Shown piece after piece: positions 26,779 through 35,286 of a stretch of DNA of 55,090 nucleotides. The translations under genes were made by a program, and so were the position numbers. Origin of the DNA: Halomonas rhizosphaerae. Lineage in GTDB: Bacteria; Pseudomonadota; Gammaproteobacteria; Pseudomonadales; Halomonadaceae. The notes below the pieces were generated by a model, which saw nothing but the letters and a program-made list of their open reading frames with translations, searched no databases and had not been told where the DNA came from. The first letter of the stretch is position 1. Each line of letters opens with the position of its first letter. Location of the stretch: NCBI RefSeq assembly GCF_030010555.1, contig NZ_JASCQP010000019.1:1-55090 (forward strand), read 5' to 3'.

Positions 26779-28094
26779 GCGAGGAGCGTCCAGGCCGGCA
26801 GCACCGCCCGGCCCGCGCGGTGACCGTGGTGGTCATCGGCGCGGGCCAGGCCGGGCTCGCCATGAGCCACTACCTCGGCCGGGCCGGCATCGAGCATGTG
26901 CTGCTGGAGCGTGGCGAGGTAGGCAACGCGTGGCGCCACGAGCGATGGGACTCGCTCAGGCTGCTGACCCCCAACTGGCAATGCCGGCTGCCCGGGCTCC
27001 GCTACGCGGGGCCCGACCCGGACGGCTTCATGTCCATGCCCCAGGTGGTCGACTTCCTTGGCGACTATGCCCGACGACTCTCGGCCCCGGTACAGGCCGG
27101 TACCAGGGTGCGCTCGGTCCGGCCGGCAGACGATGGCTACCGGGTGATCACCGATCGGGGCGAGTGGCGCTGCCGGGCGGTGGTGATCGCCAGTGGCGCC
27201 TTCAACCTGCCCCGGGTGCCGGCCCTGGACCGGGCGCTCCCGGCATCGGTCGACCGCCTGACGCCCAGGGAGTATCGCCACCCGGGCCAGCTGGCGCCGG
27301 GCGGCGTGCTGGTGGTGGGGGCCTCGGCCACCGGGCTGCAGCTGGCCGACGAGCTCCAGCGCGCCGGTCATGCGGTGACCCTGTCGGTGGGCGAGCATGT
27401 GCGACTGCCGCGCCGCTATCGGGGCCGGGATATCCAGTGGTGGCTGGAGGCGGCCGGCATCCACGACCAGCGCTTCGACGAGGTGGACGACATCGAGCGG
27501 GCCCGCCGCCTGCCCTCGCCGCAGCTGGCCGGCGGCGACGTCCCCGCCACCCTGGACCTGAATGCCCTGAGCGCGCGGGGCGTCAGACTGGTCGGCCGGC
27601 TGGTGGGGCTGCAGGACACCCGGCTGCAGTTCTCCGGTTCGCTGTCGGCCCACTGCGCCGCGGCGGACCTCAAGCTGGGACGACTGCTCGACACCCTCGA
27701 TGCCTGGGTGCGGACCCGCGGGCTGGAGGGCTGCCTCGAGGCGCCGGAGCGCTTCCCGCCGACCCGCCTGCCGAACGTCCCCTGCCTGGGGCTGGATCTC
27801 GCCCGCGGCGGGATCCGCACCGTGCTGTGGGCCACCGGCTATCGCCCCGACTACAGCTGGCTGCAGGTGCCGGTGCTCGACCGCAAGGGGCAGCTGCGCC
27901 ATCACGGCGGCGTGGTCGATGCCCCGGGGCTCTACGTGCTGGGCCTGCCGTTCCTGCGCCGTCGCAAGTCGAGCTTCATCCACGGGGCCGATGACGATGC
28001 CCGGGAGCTCAGCGCCCATCTCGTCGCCTGGCTGGCCCGGGGTCACCGCCATGGCACCATGCCCCGGGGACTGACTACCGCGCTCGGTGCCTGA
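26775..28094 (+). CDS. flavin-containing monooxygenase-like NAD(P)/FAD oxidoreductase
   Basis: 439 aa. FAD-binding Rossmann motif 'VVVIGAGQAGLAMSHYLG' near residue 15, followed by 'WRHERWDSLRLLTP', typical of FMO/YUCCA/CzcO-like proteins. The second, NADPH-binding motif is 'VLVVGASATGLQLADEL' near residue 180. The C-terminal 'LWATGYRPDYSWL' is the conserved ATGY motif. Related enzymes hydroxylate soft nucleophiles such as sulfur or nitrogen centres. The start overlaps the OsmC stop, so these are translationally coupled. Substrate unknown; an organosulfur compound would fit the neighbours, which is inference. Confidence 0.85.
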   Translation: MSEERPGRQHRPARAVTVVVIGAGQAGLAMSHYLGRAGIEHVLLERGEVGNAWRHERWDSLRLLTPNWQCRLPGLRYAGPDPDGFMSMPQVVDFLGDYARRLSAPVQAGTRVRSVRPADDGYRVITDRGEWRCRAVVIASGAFNLPRVPALDRALPASVDRLTPREYRHPGQLAPGGVLVVGASATGLQLADELQRAGHAVTLSVGEHVRLPRRYRGRDIQWWLEAAGIHDQRFDEVDDIERARRLPSPQLAGGDVPATLDLNALSARGVRLVGRLVGLQDTRLQFSGSLSAHCAAADLKLGRLLDTLDAWVRTRGLEGCLEAPERFPPTRLPNVPCLGLDLARGGIRTVLWATGYRPDYSWLQVPVLDRKGQLRHHGGVVDAPGLYVLGLPFLRRRKSSFIHGADDDARELSAHLVAWLARGHRHGTMPRGLTTALGA

Positions 28095-28098
28095 CTTC

Positions 28099-28121
28099 GC
28101 GCCGGCCCGTTCGGCCGGCGC
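28099..28121. terminator. GC-rich hairpin after monooxygenase gene
   Basis: Perfect 9-bp arms GCGCCGGCC / GGCCGGCGC with a five-base loop, five bases after the stop. The pyrimidine-rich but T-poor tail makes it a plausible terminator of the BTAD-to-FMO operon. Confidence 0.6.
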
Positions 28122-28201
28122 CCTTCTCCCTCCGCCTGCCCCGTGGCCACCGGAACGCCGCCGGGGCCGGACAGTCTCAAGGCATCGAGGAGGCCTTTCC
28201 C

Positions 28202-28315
28202 ATGACCAGCGAGTTCGACGGCCCCCCGGCCAATGGGGCCGGCGCCGCCAGTCCCGAGATCCTGGCCGAGGTGGTGACTGAGCCGGTGAGCGGACCAAGG
28301 CCTGCGGCACGCTGA
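28202..28315 (+). CDS. possible 37-aa ORF with strong ribosome site
   Basis: MTSEFDGPPANGAGAASPEI-type peptide of 37 aa. GAGGAGG lies seven bases before the ATG and codon use matches neighbouring genes. No transmembrane or signal segment. It may be a genuine small protein or the 5' end of a gene truncated at about 28315; the sequence after it shows no continuation in any frame. It occupies part of the 397-bp gap between the monooxygenase and the TPR gene; the remainder (28316-28491) shows no feature other than the GGGAGG for the next gene. Confidence 0.35.
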   Translation: MTSEFDGPPANGAGAASPEILAEVVTEPVSGPRPAAR

Positions 28316-28491
28316 GCACCCGGGGGAAACGCTCACCGCCCTTTGCCCCGCCTCGCTGACCGGAAGGGACCGTTTCTGACCCGTTTGGCACTGGCAAGAG
28401 CGGCCAGCCAAGGGGAGTGTGGGACCCAGGAGACTGGCGGACGACAAGCGTCTGCCGCAATCCTGGAAACCACGACCGATGGGAGGTCACC

Positions 28492-30075
28492 ATGAAAGCC
28501 ATTATGAGTACGCCCGCCTGCGCACTGGCCATGGCCAGCGTGGCTTGGATCGCCCCCGCCCACGGCGCCGAGATACCGCGCTTCGATAACCTGGGGGAGT
28601 ATGGCCGCACCATTACCACGGACTCCGAGCAGGCCCAGGCCTACTTCAATCAGGGGCTGCGTCTCGCCTACGGTTTCGCTCAACCGGAAGCGATCCGCTC
28701 CTTCCGGGCCGCACAGCAGCACGACCCCGGCTGCGCCCTCTGTGCCTGGGGGGAAGCCTGGGCGCTGGGCCCCTATCAGAACAACCCGGGAGGCGTCGGT
28801 GATCCGCAGGACGCCAACGCGGCGGCCCAGCGAGCCCTGGAGCTGGCCGATGAGGCCGCACCCTGGGAGCAGGCGCTGATCGAGGCCATGGCCTTGCGCT
28901 ACCCGCCCTCCGACGACGATAGCGACCCGCAGCAGGCGACCCGCCGCTACGCCGAGGCCATGGAAGAGGCCGTGGCGGCACATCCCGACGACCTTGACAT
29001 ACGCACCCTCTATGCCGAATCGCTGATGCTGTACCGCCCCTGGGATCTCTACCAGGCAGATGGCGAACCCTACCCGGAGACACAGACGGTGATCGAGGAA
29101 CTGGAAACCGTGTTGGACGCCGAACTGGGCCATGGCGGCGCCTGCCACCTCTATGTCCACACCGTGGAAGCCTATGAGCCGACCCGCGCCGAGGCCTGCG
29201 CCGACCGGCTGGCCGACGCCATCCCGGGAGTGAGCCATATTCAGCACATGCCCTCACACATCTACATGAACATCGGCCGCTACGGCGACAGCGTCCGCGC
29301 CAACCAGCGGGCGCGCCAGAGGGACCAGGCGGCCCGCCACGACGCGGCCGTGAGCACCTATGCGCCCCACAACACCCTGATGCTGGTCTATTCCGCCTGG
29401 ATGGACGGGCAGAGCGGCGTCGCCCTTTCAGCCGCTCGGGACATCGGTCGCGAACGCGCGGAAGATATCTTCCACCACAGCCTGCAGCTCGCCCGCTTCG
29501 GCCGCTGGGACGAACTACTGAACCAGGACGGTGCGCCAGACGCCGCCTTCCAGGCCGCCATGTGGCACTTCGCGCAAGGGCTGGCGCAGTTGCGTACCGG
29601 TGATGCCGAAGCGGCCCGGGACACCCTGGCGCAGATCCGTGCCACTCGGGAGGCGACCCCGGACGATGCCACCTATCACTTCTTCCGGCATGCGCAGCGC
29701 GATCTGCTGGGCATCGCGGCCGGTATCCTGGCCGGCGAAATCGCCGCCGAGGCGGGGCGCCTCGATGAGGCGCGCGAACAGCTGCAGGCAGCCATCGCCC
29801 TGGAGGACGGCCTCGGCTACTCCGAGCCAGAGCCCTGGCCGATACCCGCCCGCCATGTGCTCGGAGCGGTGCTGCTGGAGGCTGGGCACGCCCAGGAGGC
29901 AGAATCGATCTATCGCGACGCCCTGGCGGTACACCCCGACAACGGTTGGTCGCTCAAGGGGCTCGAGCAGAGCCTCACCGCCCAGGGAAGGGACACCGAG
30001 GCAGCCGAGGCCGGCCAGGCGTTCGAACGGGCCTGGGCGAGAGCCGACGTCTGGTTGCCGGCCTCCCGCTTCTAA
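28492..30075 (+). CDS. secreted tetratricopeptide-repeat protein
   Basis: 527 aa. A signal peptide (MKAIMSTPACALAMASVAW..., cleavage near AHGA) is followed by TPR-like helix pairs: 'AQAYFNQGLRLAYGFAQPEA' near the mature N-terminus, 'EAGRLDEAREQLQAAIALE' and 'EAESIYRDALAVHPDN' near the C-terminus. The central part has conserved His/Cys clusters ('CHLYVHTVEA', 'HIQHMPSHIYM') seen in a family of exported TPR proteins, which might bind metal. The ATG at 28492 follows GGGAGG; an earlier in-frame start at 28417 would put residues before the signal peptide. Function unknown; probably a periplasmic scaffold. Confidence 0.82.
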   Translation: MKAIMSTPACALAMASVAWIAPAHGAEIPRFDNLGEYGRTITTDSEQAQAYFNQGLRLAYGFAQPEAIRSFRAAQQHDPGCALCAWGEAWALGPYQNNPGGVGDPQDANAAAQRALELADEAAPWEQALIEAMALRYPPSDDDSDPQQATRRYAEAMEEAVAAHPDDLDIRTLYAESLMLYRPWDLYQADGEPYPETQTVIEELETVLDAELGHGGACHLYVHTVEAYEPTRAEACADRLADAIPGVSHIQHMPSHIYMNIGRYGDSVRANQRARQRDQAARHDAAVSTYAPHNTLMLVYSAWMDGQSGVALSAARDIGRERAEDIFHHSLQLARFGRWDELLNQDGAPDAAFQAAMWHFAQGLAQLRTGDAEAARDTLAQIRATREATPDDATYHFFRHAQRDLLGIAAGILAGEIAAEAGRLDEAREQLQAAIALEDGLGYSEPEPWPIPARHVLGAVLLEAGHAQEAESIYRDALAVHPDNGWSLKGLEQSLTAQGRDTEAAEAGQAFERAWARADVWLPASRF

Positions 30076-30095
30076 GACTTATGACGGGTACCTGT

Positions 30096-30130
30096 CAGGA
30101 CGCGGACCCGCCTGACGGGCCCGCGTCCTG
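30096..30130. terminator. hairpin after TPR gene
   Basis: CAGGACGCGG (30096-30105) pairs perfectly with CCGCGTCCTG (30121-30130), and the inner CCCG/CGGG extends the stem. Lies 20 bp after the TPR stop. Likely terminator. Confidence 0.55.
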
Positions 30131-30147
30131 GCGTCGCGCCAGTGCAA

Positions 30148-30264
30148 GCATTCACCGCTGCAGCGAGTGGCTGATCGAGCGCGACGGGGTCACCCTCTGG
30201 AGCCGGAACCTGACCGACGACGGCCACTGCCGATTCTGCGGCACCGGCCTGCGACAGGGTCAGC
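30148..30264 (+). pseudogene. 3' remnant of a radical-SAM (AmrS-like) gene
   Basis: An open stretch with no start signal reads 'IHRCSEWLIERDGV', then 'RNLTDDGHCRFCGTGL'. This matches the C-terminal zinc-ribbon-like tail of AmmeMemoRadiSam-system radical-SAM enzymes, where a CxxC...LIxRxxY segment is followed by a GxCxxCG segment. The first pair of cysteines is reduced to one here, and the rest of the gene is absent. It abuts the 3' end of the tetR gene on the other strand. Interpreted as a deletion scar; homology is from memory of the family pattern. Confidence 0.45.
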
Positions 30265-30847
30265 CGGTGAGCCCCTCCAGCCACGCCACCACCAGCTCCG
30301 CCATGACCGCATCGTCGAGCCCCTGGGCCTCGAGCGAGGCCCAGGTGGTGAACGCCAGGCCGTGCTGGAGCGTGATCGCCAGGCGCGGGTCCTCGGTCGC
30401 CCCGAGGTGCTCGTGCAAGTCCTCGCTCACCTGGCGCAGATGGTCGCGAAATGCCGCCATGGGCGCCTGAAGCGCCGGGACCTCGGACGCGTCGCGGTGG
30501 GCGGCACGCCACATGCGCTGGGTAGCGCGGTAGTAGCGGTAGAAGGCCCGCAGGGTGGCGCGCACGTGCGCCACGCCCGCCTCGGAGGCAGCCCACTCGG
30601 CGGGGTCCGGCGGTGGGTGCAGTTCCAGCCAGCGCGAAGTGCAGGCCGCGAAGACCGCCGTCTCGTCGGGGAAGTGGCGGTAGACGGTCAGGCGCTGTAC
30701 GCCGGCGCGCTGGGCGATGGCACTGATGGTGGTGGCGCGCGGTCCGACCTCCTCGTGGAGTTGCATCGTCGCCTCGACGATGCGTTCGCGGGTCTCCTCC
30801 CGGCCGGCGGCACGCTTGCGCTGGGTGTAACGACGTTTCTCGGCCAT
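30260..30847 (-). CDS. TetR-family transcriptional regulator
   Basis: 195 aa. The N-terminal HTH spans about residues 20-65 ('ERIVEATMQLHEEVGPRATT', 'AIAQRAGVQRLTVYRHFPDE'). The C-terminal ligand domain is poorly conserved, as usual. Divergent from a metallo-beta-lactamase-fold gene across a 112-bp region with two matching TGAACA-N4-TGTTCA palindromes, which are the probable autoregulatory operators. The ligand is unknown. Confidence 0.92.
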   Translation of the reverse strand: MAEKRRYTQRKRAAGREETRERIVEATMQLHEEVGPRATTISAIAQRAGVQRLTVYRHFPDETAVFAACTSRWLELHPPPDPAEWAASEAGVAHVRATLRAFYRYYRATQRMWRAAHRDASEVPALQAPMAAFRDHLRQVSEDLHEHLGATEDPRLAITLQHGLAFTTWASLEAQGLDDAVMAELVVAWLEGLTG

Positions 30848-30850
30848 TTA

Positions 30851-30930
30851 TTGAACATACCTGTTCACTCAAATATTGACAAGCGCCGCCTGCGGGCCTA
30901 TCAATATTTCAGTGAACATACGTGTTCACT
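30851..30930. promoter_or_regulatory. divergent promoter region with two TetR operators
   Basis: Two near-identical palindromes: TGAACA-TACC-TGTTCA (30852-30867), and AGTGAACA-TACG-TGTTCACT (30911-30930, perfect 8-bp arms). Between them AAATATTGA (30871-30879) and TCAATATTT (30901-30909) also mirror one another. A near-consensus rightward promoter is TTGACA (30876-30881), 17 bp, TATCAA (30899-30904), so both operators flank it. The neighbouring TetR protein is the likely ligand. Confidence 0.75.
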
Positions 30931-30959
30931 AACTCCAACAATGACCACGGAGTCCCGCG

Positions 30960-31790
30960 ATGACCGACACTCTCCCCCTGATGCTGCCGACCCGGGATGC
31001 CGGGTGCGACTGGTGTGTGCTGCCCGCCTTCCTGCCCCTGCAGGGCATGGGTGGCTTGACGGTGAATGCCTTCCTGCACAAGGGACGCGAGCCGGTACTG
31101 GTCGACACCGGCCTGGCCGCTCTCGGCGATGCCTTCCTCGACGCCCTGCAGGCAGAGATCGACCTCGCCGACCTGCGCTGGATCTGGTTGAGCCACACCG
31201 ATGCCGACCATATCGGCAACCTCACCCGAATACTGCAACGTGCCCCCCGGGCCCGGGTCGTCACCAACTTCCTCGGCATGGGCAAGATGGGCCTGCTCGG
31301 CCTCGACACCGGCCGTGTGCAGTTACTGGAACCCGGTGCCCGCTTGACGCTCGGCGACCGCGAGCTGGTGCCGCTGCGGCCGCCCTACTACGACGCGCCG
31401 GAGACGCTGGGCTTTCTCGACACCCGCTCGCGTACCCTGTTCGCCGCCGACAGCTTCGGCGCCCTGCTCCCCGCCCCGGCCGACAGCGTAACGGCGATCG
31501 AGGCGAGCGCGCTGCGCGACGGCCTGGTGACCTGGTCGGCGATCGACGCCCCCTGGCTGGCTACGAGCGACCGGGATGCCCTGGGACGCTCGCTGCATGC
31601 CCTCGAGCGCCTGGCACCGACTACCCTGCTCTCCGGCCACCTGCCGGTCGCCGAGGACGGTATCGCGGCCCTGACATCCGTGATATTCGAGGCCTGGTGC
31701 GCGGCTCCCAGCGACCCGGCCGACCCGCAGGCCATCGAGGCCGTGGCGAAGGCGCTGGAAGGAAGCCCGGAAGCGCGCCTGGAGGTGTGA
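30960..31790 (+). CDS. metallo-beta-lactamase-fold hydrolase with HxDxDH motif
   Basis: 276 aa. The metal motif reads H79-T-D81-A-D83-H84, followed by D164 in 'FAADSFG' and a late His in 'LLSGHLP'. In ordinary hydrolases the second position is His (HxHxDH); an acidic residue there is the pattern of flavodiiron proteins and related oxygen-binding diiron domains (HxExDH). No flavodoxin domain follows, so this would be a stand-alone diiron-type domain. Expression is probably controlled by the divergent TetR. Function unproven; nitric oxide or O2 chemistry is only a suggestion. Confidence 0.85.
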   Translation: MTDTLPLMLPTRDAGCDWCVLPAFLPLQGMGGLTVNAFLHKGREPVLVDTGLAALGDAFLDALQAEIDLADLRWIWLSHTDADHIGNLTRILQRAPRARVVTNFLGMGKMGLLGLDTGRVQLLEPGARLTLGDRELVPLRPPYYDAPETLGFLDTRSRTLFAADSFGALLPAPADSVTAIEASALRDGLVTWSAIDAPWLATSDRDALGRSLHALERLAPTTLLSGHLPVAEDGIAALTSVIFEAWCAAPSDPADPQAIEAVAKALEGSPEARLEV

Positions 31791-31940
31791 CACCGGCCTG
31801 GAGCGCAGCCGTAAGGGCCCGGCGCGTGATGGCGCCGGGCCCCGTCACGCCGACGCCACGCATCAGGTTTTGCTGGACAGCGACTCCACCCGGCCCGACG
31901 CTTACTTGAGCCGAGCGACCGGATGACAGGAGTCGAAGCC

Positions 31941-32993
31941 ATGACCATTGCCGCCTTCGTGGCCGGACTGGTGCTGTTGATCGTGGGGGCCGAGGGACTG
32001 GTGCGGGGTGCATCGCGCCTGGCCGAACGGCTGGGCATCACGCCGCTGATCATCGGCCTGACGGTGGTAGCCTTCGGCACGAGTTCCCCCGAGCTGGCGG
32101 TGAGCCTCAAGGCCGCCAGCGATGGCCAAGCGGGCATTGCCCTTGGCAACGTGGTGGGCAGCAATATCTTCAACGTGCTCTTCATTCTCGGCGTCTCGGC
32201 GCTGATCGTTCCCCTGACGGTGGCCCAGCAGCTGGTACGCATCGACATTCCGCTGATGATCGGGCTCTCGGTGGCGATGCTGCTGCTGGCACTGGATGGC
32301 GTCATGGGACGTTTCGATGGGGGGCTGCTGTTGGCGGGACTGGCCGCGTACCTGGCCTTCCTGTTCTATCAGAATGCGCGAGCCCAGCCTGAGGACAGCG
32401 GCGAGTCGCCGGCCTCGGGAGAGACCCACTGGGCCTTCAGCCTGGCACTGGTGGTGGGGGGACTGGCCCTGCTCGTGCTGGGCTCACGCTGGTTCGTGGA
32501 GGGGGCAGTGGCGTTCGCGGCCTTCCTGGGGGTCAGCGAGCAGGTCATCGGTCTGACGATCATCGCGGCGGGCACCTCGCTGCCCGAGGTGGTCACCTCG
32601 ATCATCGCCGCCCTGCGCGGCGAACGCGACATCGCCGTGGGCAACGTGATCGGCAGCAACGTCTTCAATATCCTCGGCGTGCTGGGGCTGACCGGGTTGC
32701 TCTCCGCCTCGGCGATTGCCGTGCCACCGGCCCTGGTGGGCTTCGATATCCCGGTGATGATTGCCGTGGCGCTGGCCTGCCTGCCGATCGGTTTCACGGG
32801 GGGCGTGATCAGTCGCTGGGAGGGCGGGGCGTTGCTCGCCTACTACCTGGCCTACACCCTCTACCTGATCCTGGCGGCGGCCCAGCACGATGCACTGCCG
32901 GGCTTCGGCGCCACCATGCTCTACTTCGTGCTCCCGATCACGGCATTGACCCTGGCGGTTCTCACCCTGCAGGAACGGCGTCGCCTGCGCTAG
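31941..32993 (+). CDS. Ca2+/Na+ antiporter (CaCA family, YrbG-like)
   Basis: 350 aa inner-membrane exchanger with two inverted alpha-repeats: 'GTSSPELAVSLKAA' plus 'GNVVGSNIFNVLFILG', and 'GTSLPEVVTSIIAAL' plus 'GNVIGSNVFNILGVLG'. The Glu and Asn residues of these repeats bind the cations. A short acidic cytoplasmic loop lies near residue 155. The ATG at 31941 is preferred to 31923 because GGAG is correctly spaced. Confidence 0.93.
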   Translation: MTIAAFVAGLVLLIVGAEGLVRGASRLAERLGITPLIIGLTVVAFGTSSPELAVSLKAASDGQAGIALGNVVGSNIFNVLFILGVSALIVPLTVAQQLVRIDIPLMIGLSVAMLLLALDGVMGRFDGGLLLAGLAAYLAFLFYQNARAQPEDSGESPASGETHWAFSLALVVGGLALLVLGSRWFVEGAVAFAAFLGVSEQVIGLTIIAAGTSLPEVVTSIIAALRGERDIAVGNVIGSNVFNILGVLGLTGLLSASAIAVPPALVGFDIPVMIAVALACLPIGFTGGVISRWEGGALLAYYLAYTLYLILAAAQHDALPGFGATMLYFVLPITALTLAVLTLQERRRLR

Positions 32994-33145
32994 CAACGCG
33001 CCGGACGCGACGCCGATTCGGTTGCGGCCCCCGCATCGAGCGAGCGGCCCCCGCCGCGGGCATCGACGACGGCTGCAAGGCCTGGGTTGCCCACGCCGCC
33101 TCGGGGGCCGCCGCAGTAGCGTTGGCCGGCTCGGCTGGTGCGAGC

Positions 33146-34015
33146 TCAACCTTCCGGCTTGCGCGCGGTGATGGTCCAGGAGCTTGAGCCCATGACGATC
33201 TTGCCATCCTGCTCGAAGGGGGCCAGGGCCTGGCGCAGCGCCTCCTCGATCTGCGGGCGTTGCCGCTCGGCCTCCTCGCCGGCCTCGCGGAACACCTCCC
33301 CGGCCGGCCCCAGGGCGAGCTGGAAGCGCATGGCGTTCTCCACCGAGTCGCCCACCTCGACCGGCCCGTCGTTGCGCTCGAAGGCGATGTTCTCGAAGCC
33401 GGCGATCTCCAGCTGCTGGGTAACCACCTCGGGATTGGCCATGGAGAAGGGCCCCGGGCCACAGGTGCGGGCGTCCTCGCCGGGCGGAGGCAGGAAGTCC
33501 AGCACTACCCGTTTGGGCAGCCCCAGCCAGGGGTTGTCCTCGATATCGCGCCAGACGATGAACATCAGCTCACCGCCCGGCTTGAGCGCCTTGTGGACGT
33601 TGCGCATGGCCACTACCGGATGTTCGAAGAACATCATGCCGAAGCGCGAGAAGCACAGGTCGCATTCAGGCTCGAAGGGGTAGCGCTCGACATCGGCGGC
33701 GATGAAGCGCACGTTGTCGACGTCCGCCTCCGCGGCGCGGCGCTGGGCGTCCTCCAGGAACTGTGCGACGCAGTCCAGGCCCAGGACCTCGCCCCGAGGA
33801 CCGGTGCGGCGTGCCAGCTCGATGGCGGTATCGCCCCAGCCGCAGCCGACATCGAGGATCCGGCTACCGGGTTCGATATCGAGTCGCGTGAGCGGAACCC
33901 GGCTGTGGTAGCTCAGGCCGTTCATCAGGATGTCCTGGAAGCGATCGAACTTGTCGGCCAGGGTGTCGTTCCAGAACTCGACGTATTCGCTGGTGGTTTG
34001 CGTGGTCTGTTGCAT
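33146..34015 (-). CDS. class I SAM-dependent methyltransferase
   Basis: 289 aa. SAM-binding motif I is 'ILDVGCGWGDTAIELA', motif II-like 'VLGLDCVAQFLEDA', and 'FIAADVERYPF' provides the adenine-binding Asp. The region 'LCFSRFGMMFFEHP' is the post-motif segment seen in UbiE-like small-molecule methyltransferases. The ribosome site is GGAGG about seven bases before the ATG. Substrate not predictable. Confidence 0.88.
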   Translation of the reverse strand: MQQTTQTTSEYVEFWNDTLADKFDRFQDILMNGLSYHSRVPLTRLDIEPGSRILDVGCGWGDTAIELARRTGPRGEVLGLDCVAQFLEDAQRRAAEADVDNVRFIAADVERYPFEPECDLCFSRFGMMFFEHPVVAMRNVHKALKPGGELMFIVWRDIEDNPWLGLPKRVVLDFLPPPGEDARTCGPGPFSMANPEVVTQQLEIAGFENIAFERNDGPVEVGDSVENAMRFQLALGPAGEVFREAGEEAERQRPQIEEALRQALAPFEQDGKIVMGSSSWTITARKPEG

Positions 34016-34850
34016 GGCGTACCTCCGGGATGGAAGCCATGGGGGTCGCAGTGCTGCGGCACCGCATCACGGCGACGGGGCATCACGCTGCCACGACCCG
34101 CCGCCTACCTACCAGTTCTAGCAGTTGGTCTCCCTTCCTGCGGCCCCTGTCATGATTCAGGCCCTTGAATGGTCCAGGGGCCTGTCGAATCTGACCGATC
34201 ATCGCGAGAGAGTCGGGGTTCGAGACAGCTTGATCGATCTGATGATGCGAATAGATCACTACTTAACGAATCAGGCCGAATGAGGTTGGCCGGATGACCG
34301 GCTTTCGAGGTTGATCAGCATCAAGTCCGGCAGGCTCTAGGTCGTCCCCCGGCGCAGCCCCTTCCGTCGTTGCAATCGGCCCCTTCCAGACCAACGGAAC
34401 GGGAATATACGGATACAACAGCAAGTATGTCAGTCCGCGATTAACTTATACCGGGCGGCCAGGTCGCATCTTGCGAGAGTGAATGCAGGGTATTTTTTGT
34501 ACACCAAGAGTTCATTCATGAGGCCCATGAAGTGAAAAAACTCTCACTTCTTCTCGCATCGTAACGATTAAAATTACGCCTCATGTTCTACAATAAGAAA
34601 GCCTAAGCCAGACACTCCCTGACGGCGATCATCCCCCTGCACACCGGCCATGAGCTTGTCGTTCTGAGCAGAAAGCGGGTCCTGCATGGGCGACCTTCTT
34701 GCCTCCTCGAGAAGCGCCAGGCCGACGGCACGGCCCATACCGGCAAGGCATGGCGTCGTATCACTTACCCCGGTATCGGGGTGTCACTCGGCACCCAGGA
34801 TCGGTTACCGATGACAGTTACTGCCTCGATACCTCAACGAGGCAACTTCC
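34016..34850. other. 835-bp region without a convincing gene
   Basis: More AT-rich than its surroundings, especially 34420-34600. One 43-codon ORF (34152-34283) is open but has no ribosome site. A hairpin ACCCCG-GTAT-CGGGGT (34767-34782) lies upstream of the small secreted protein. No tRNA, transposon ends or recognisable gene remnants are visible. May hold promoter elements for the next gene. Confidence 0.5.
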
Positions 34851-35081
34851 ATGAAACTCATGGTATGCAGTTCGGCACTGATCATCGCACTGCTGTCCAT
34901 CTCTCCCGTCATGGCGGCAGACTCGGTGTATCTGGAAGAGCGCACGAAACGTCTTCATGAAAAGACGCAGACATCCACCATGGAACCGGCCACGATGCAA
35001 AAACGGGTGGGACCGCGCACAACGGGAGCGAGGGCATTACCGGCGGCGACCGTCGCGTCCCCCGACCCCTGGTGGCACTGA
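34851..35081 (+). CDS. small secreted protein
   Basis: 76 aa. A clear Sec signal peptide (MKLMVCSSALIIALLSISPV, cleavage after VMA) is followed by a charged, low-complexity mature region of about 53 residues ending in DPWWH. GAGG precedes the ATG by eight bases. No known domain. It is isolated, with long non-coding stretches on its left side. Confidence 0.6.
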   Translation: MKLMVCSSALIIALLSISPVMAADSVYLEERTKRLHEKTQTSTMEPATMQKRVGPRTTGARALPAATVASPDPWWH

Positions 35082-35286
35082 CGCCAAGCGACGGATATGG
35101 AGCTCCACCCAGGCCAAATCATCGGGGTGCAAGCAGCACTCCCCCTCACCGCCACGGCTCGCCATCGCGCCGTGGCGTCTTCGTGTCGTTCCGAGGGAAT
35201 TCCGCAGCGTTCCGTCACTCGAGCGCGCCCTACCGGCGCATGGGACGGCAAGAGTTCGTGCCGTCTCGGCACCCTACCGGGAACGA

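Noticed and set aside
34152..34283. 43-codon ORF in the gene-poor stretch
   Set aside because: No ribosome site and no recognisable features; kept only as a note in the gap entry.
34621..34980. Open plus-strand frame running through the start of the small secreted protein
   Set aside because: Overlaps the better-supported ORF with a signal peptide; no start signal and random-looking composition.
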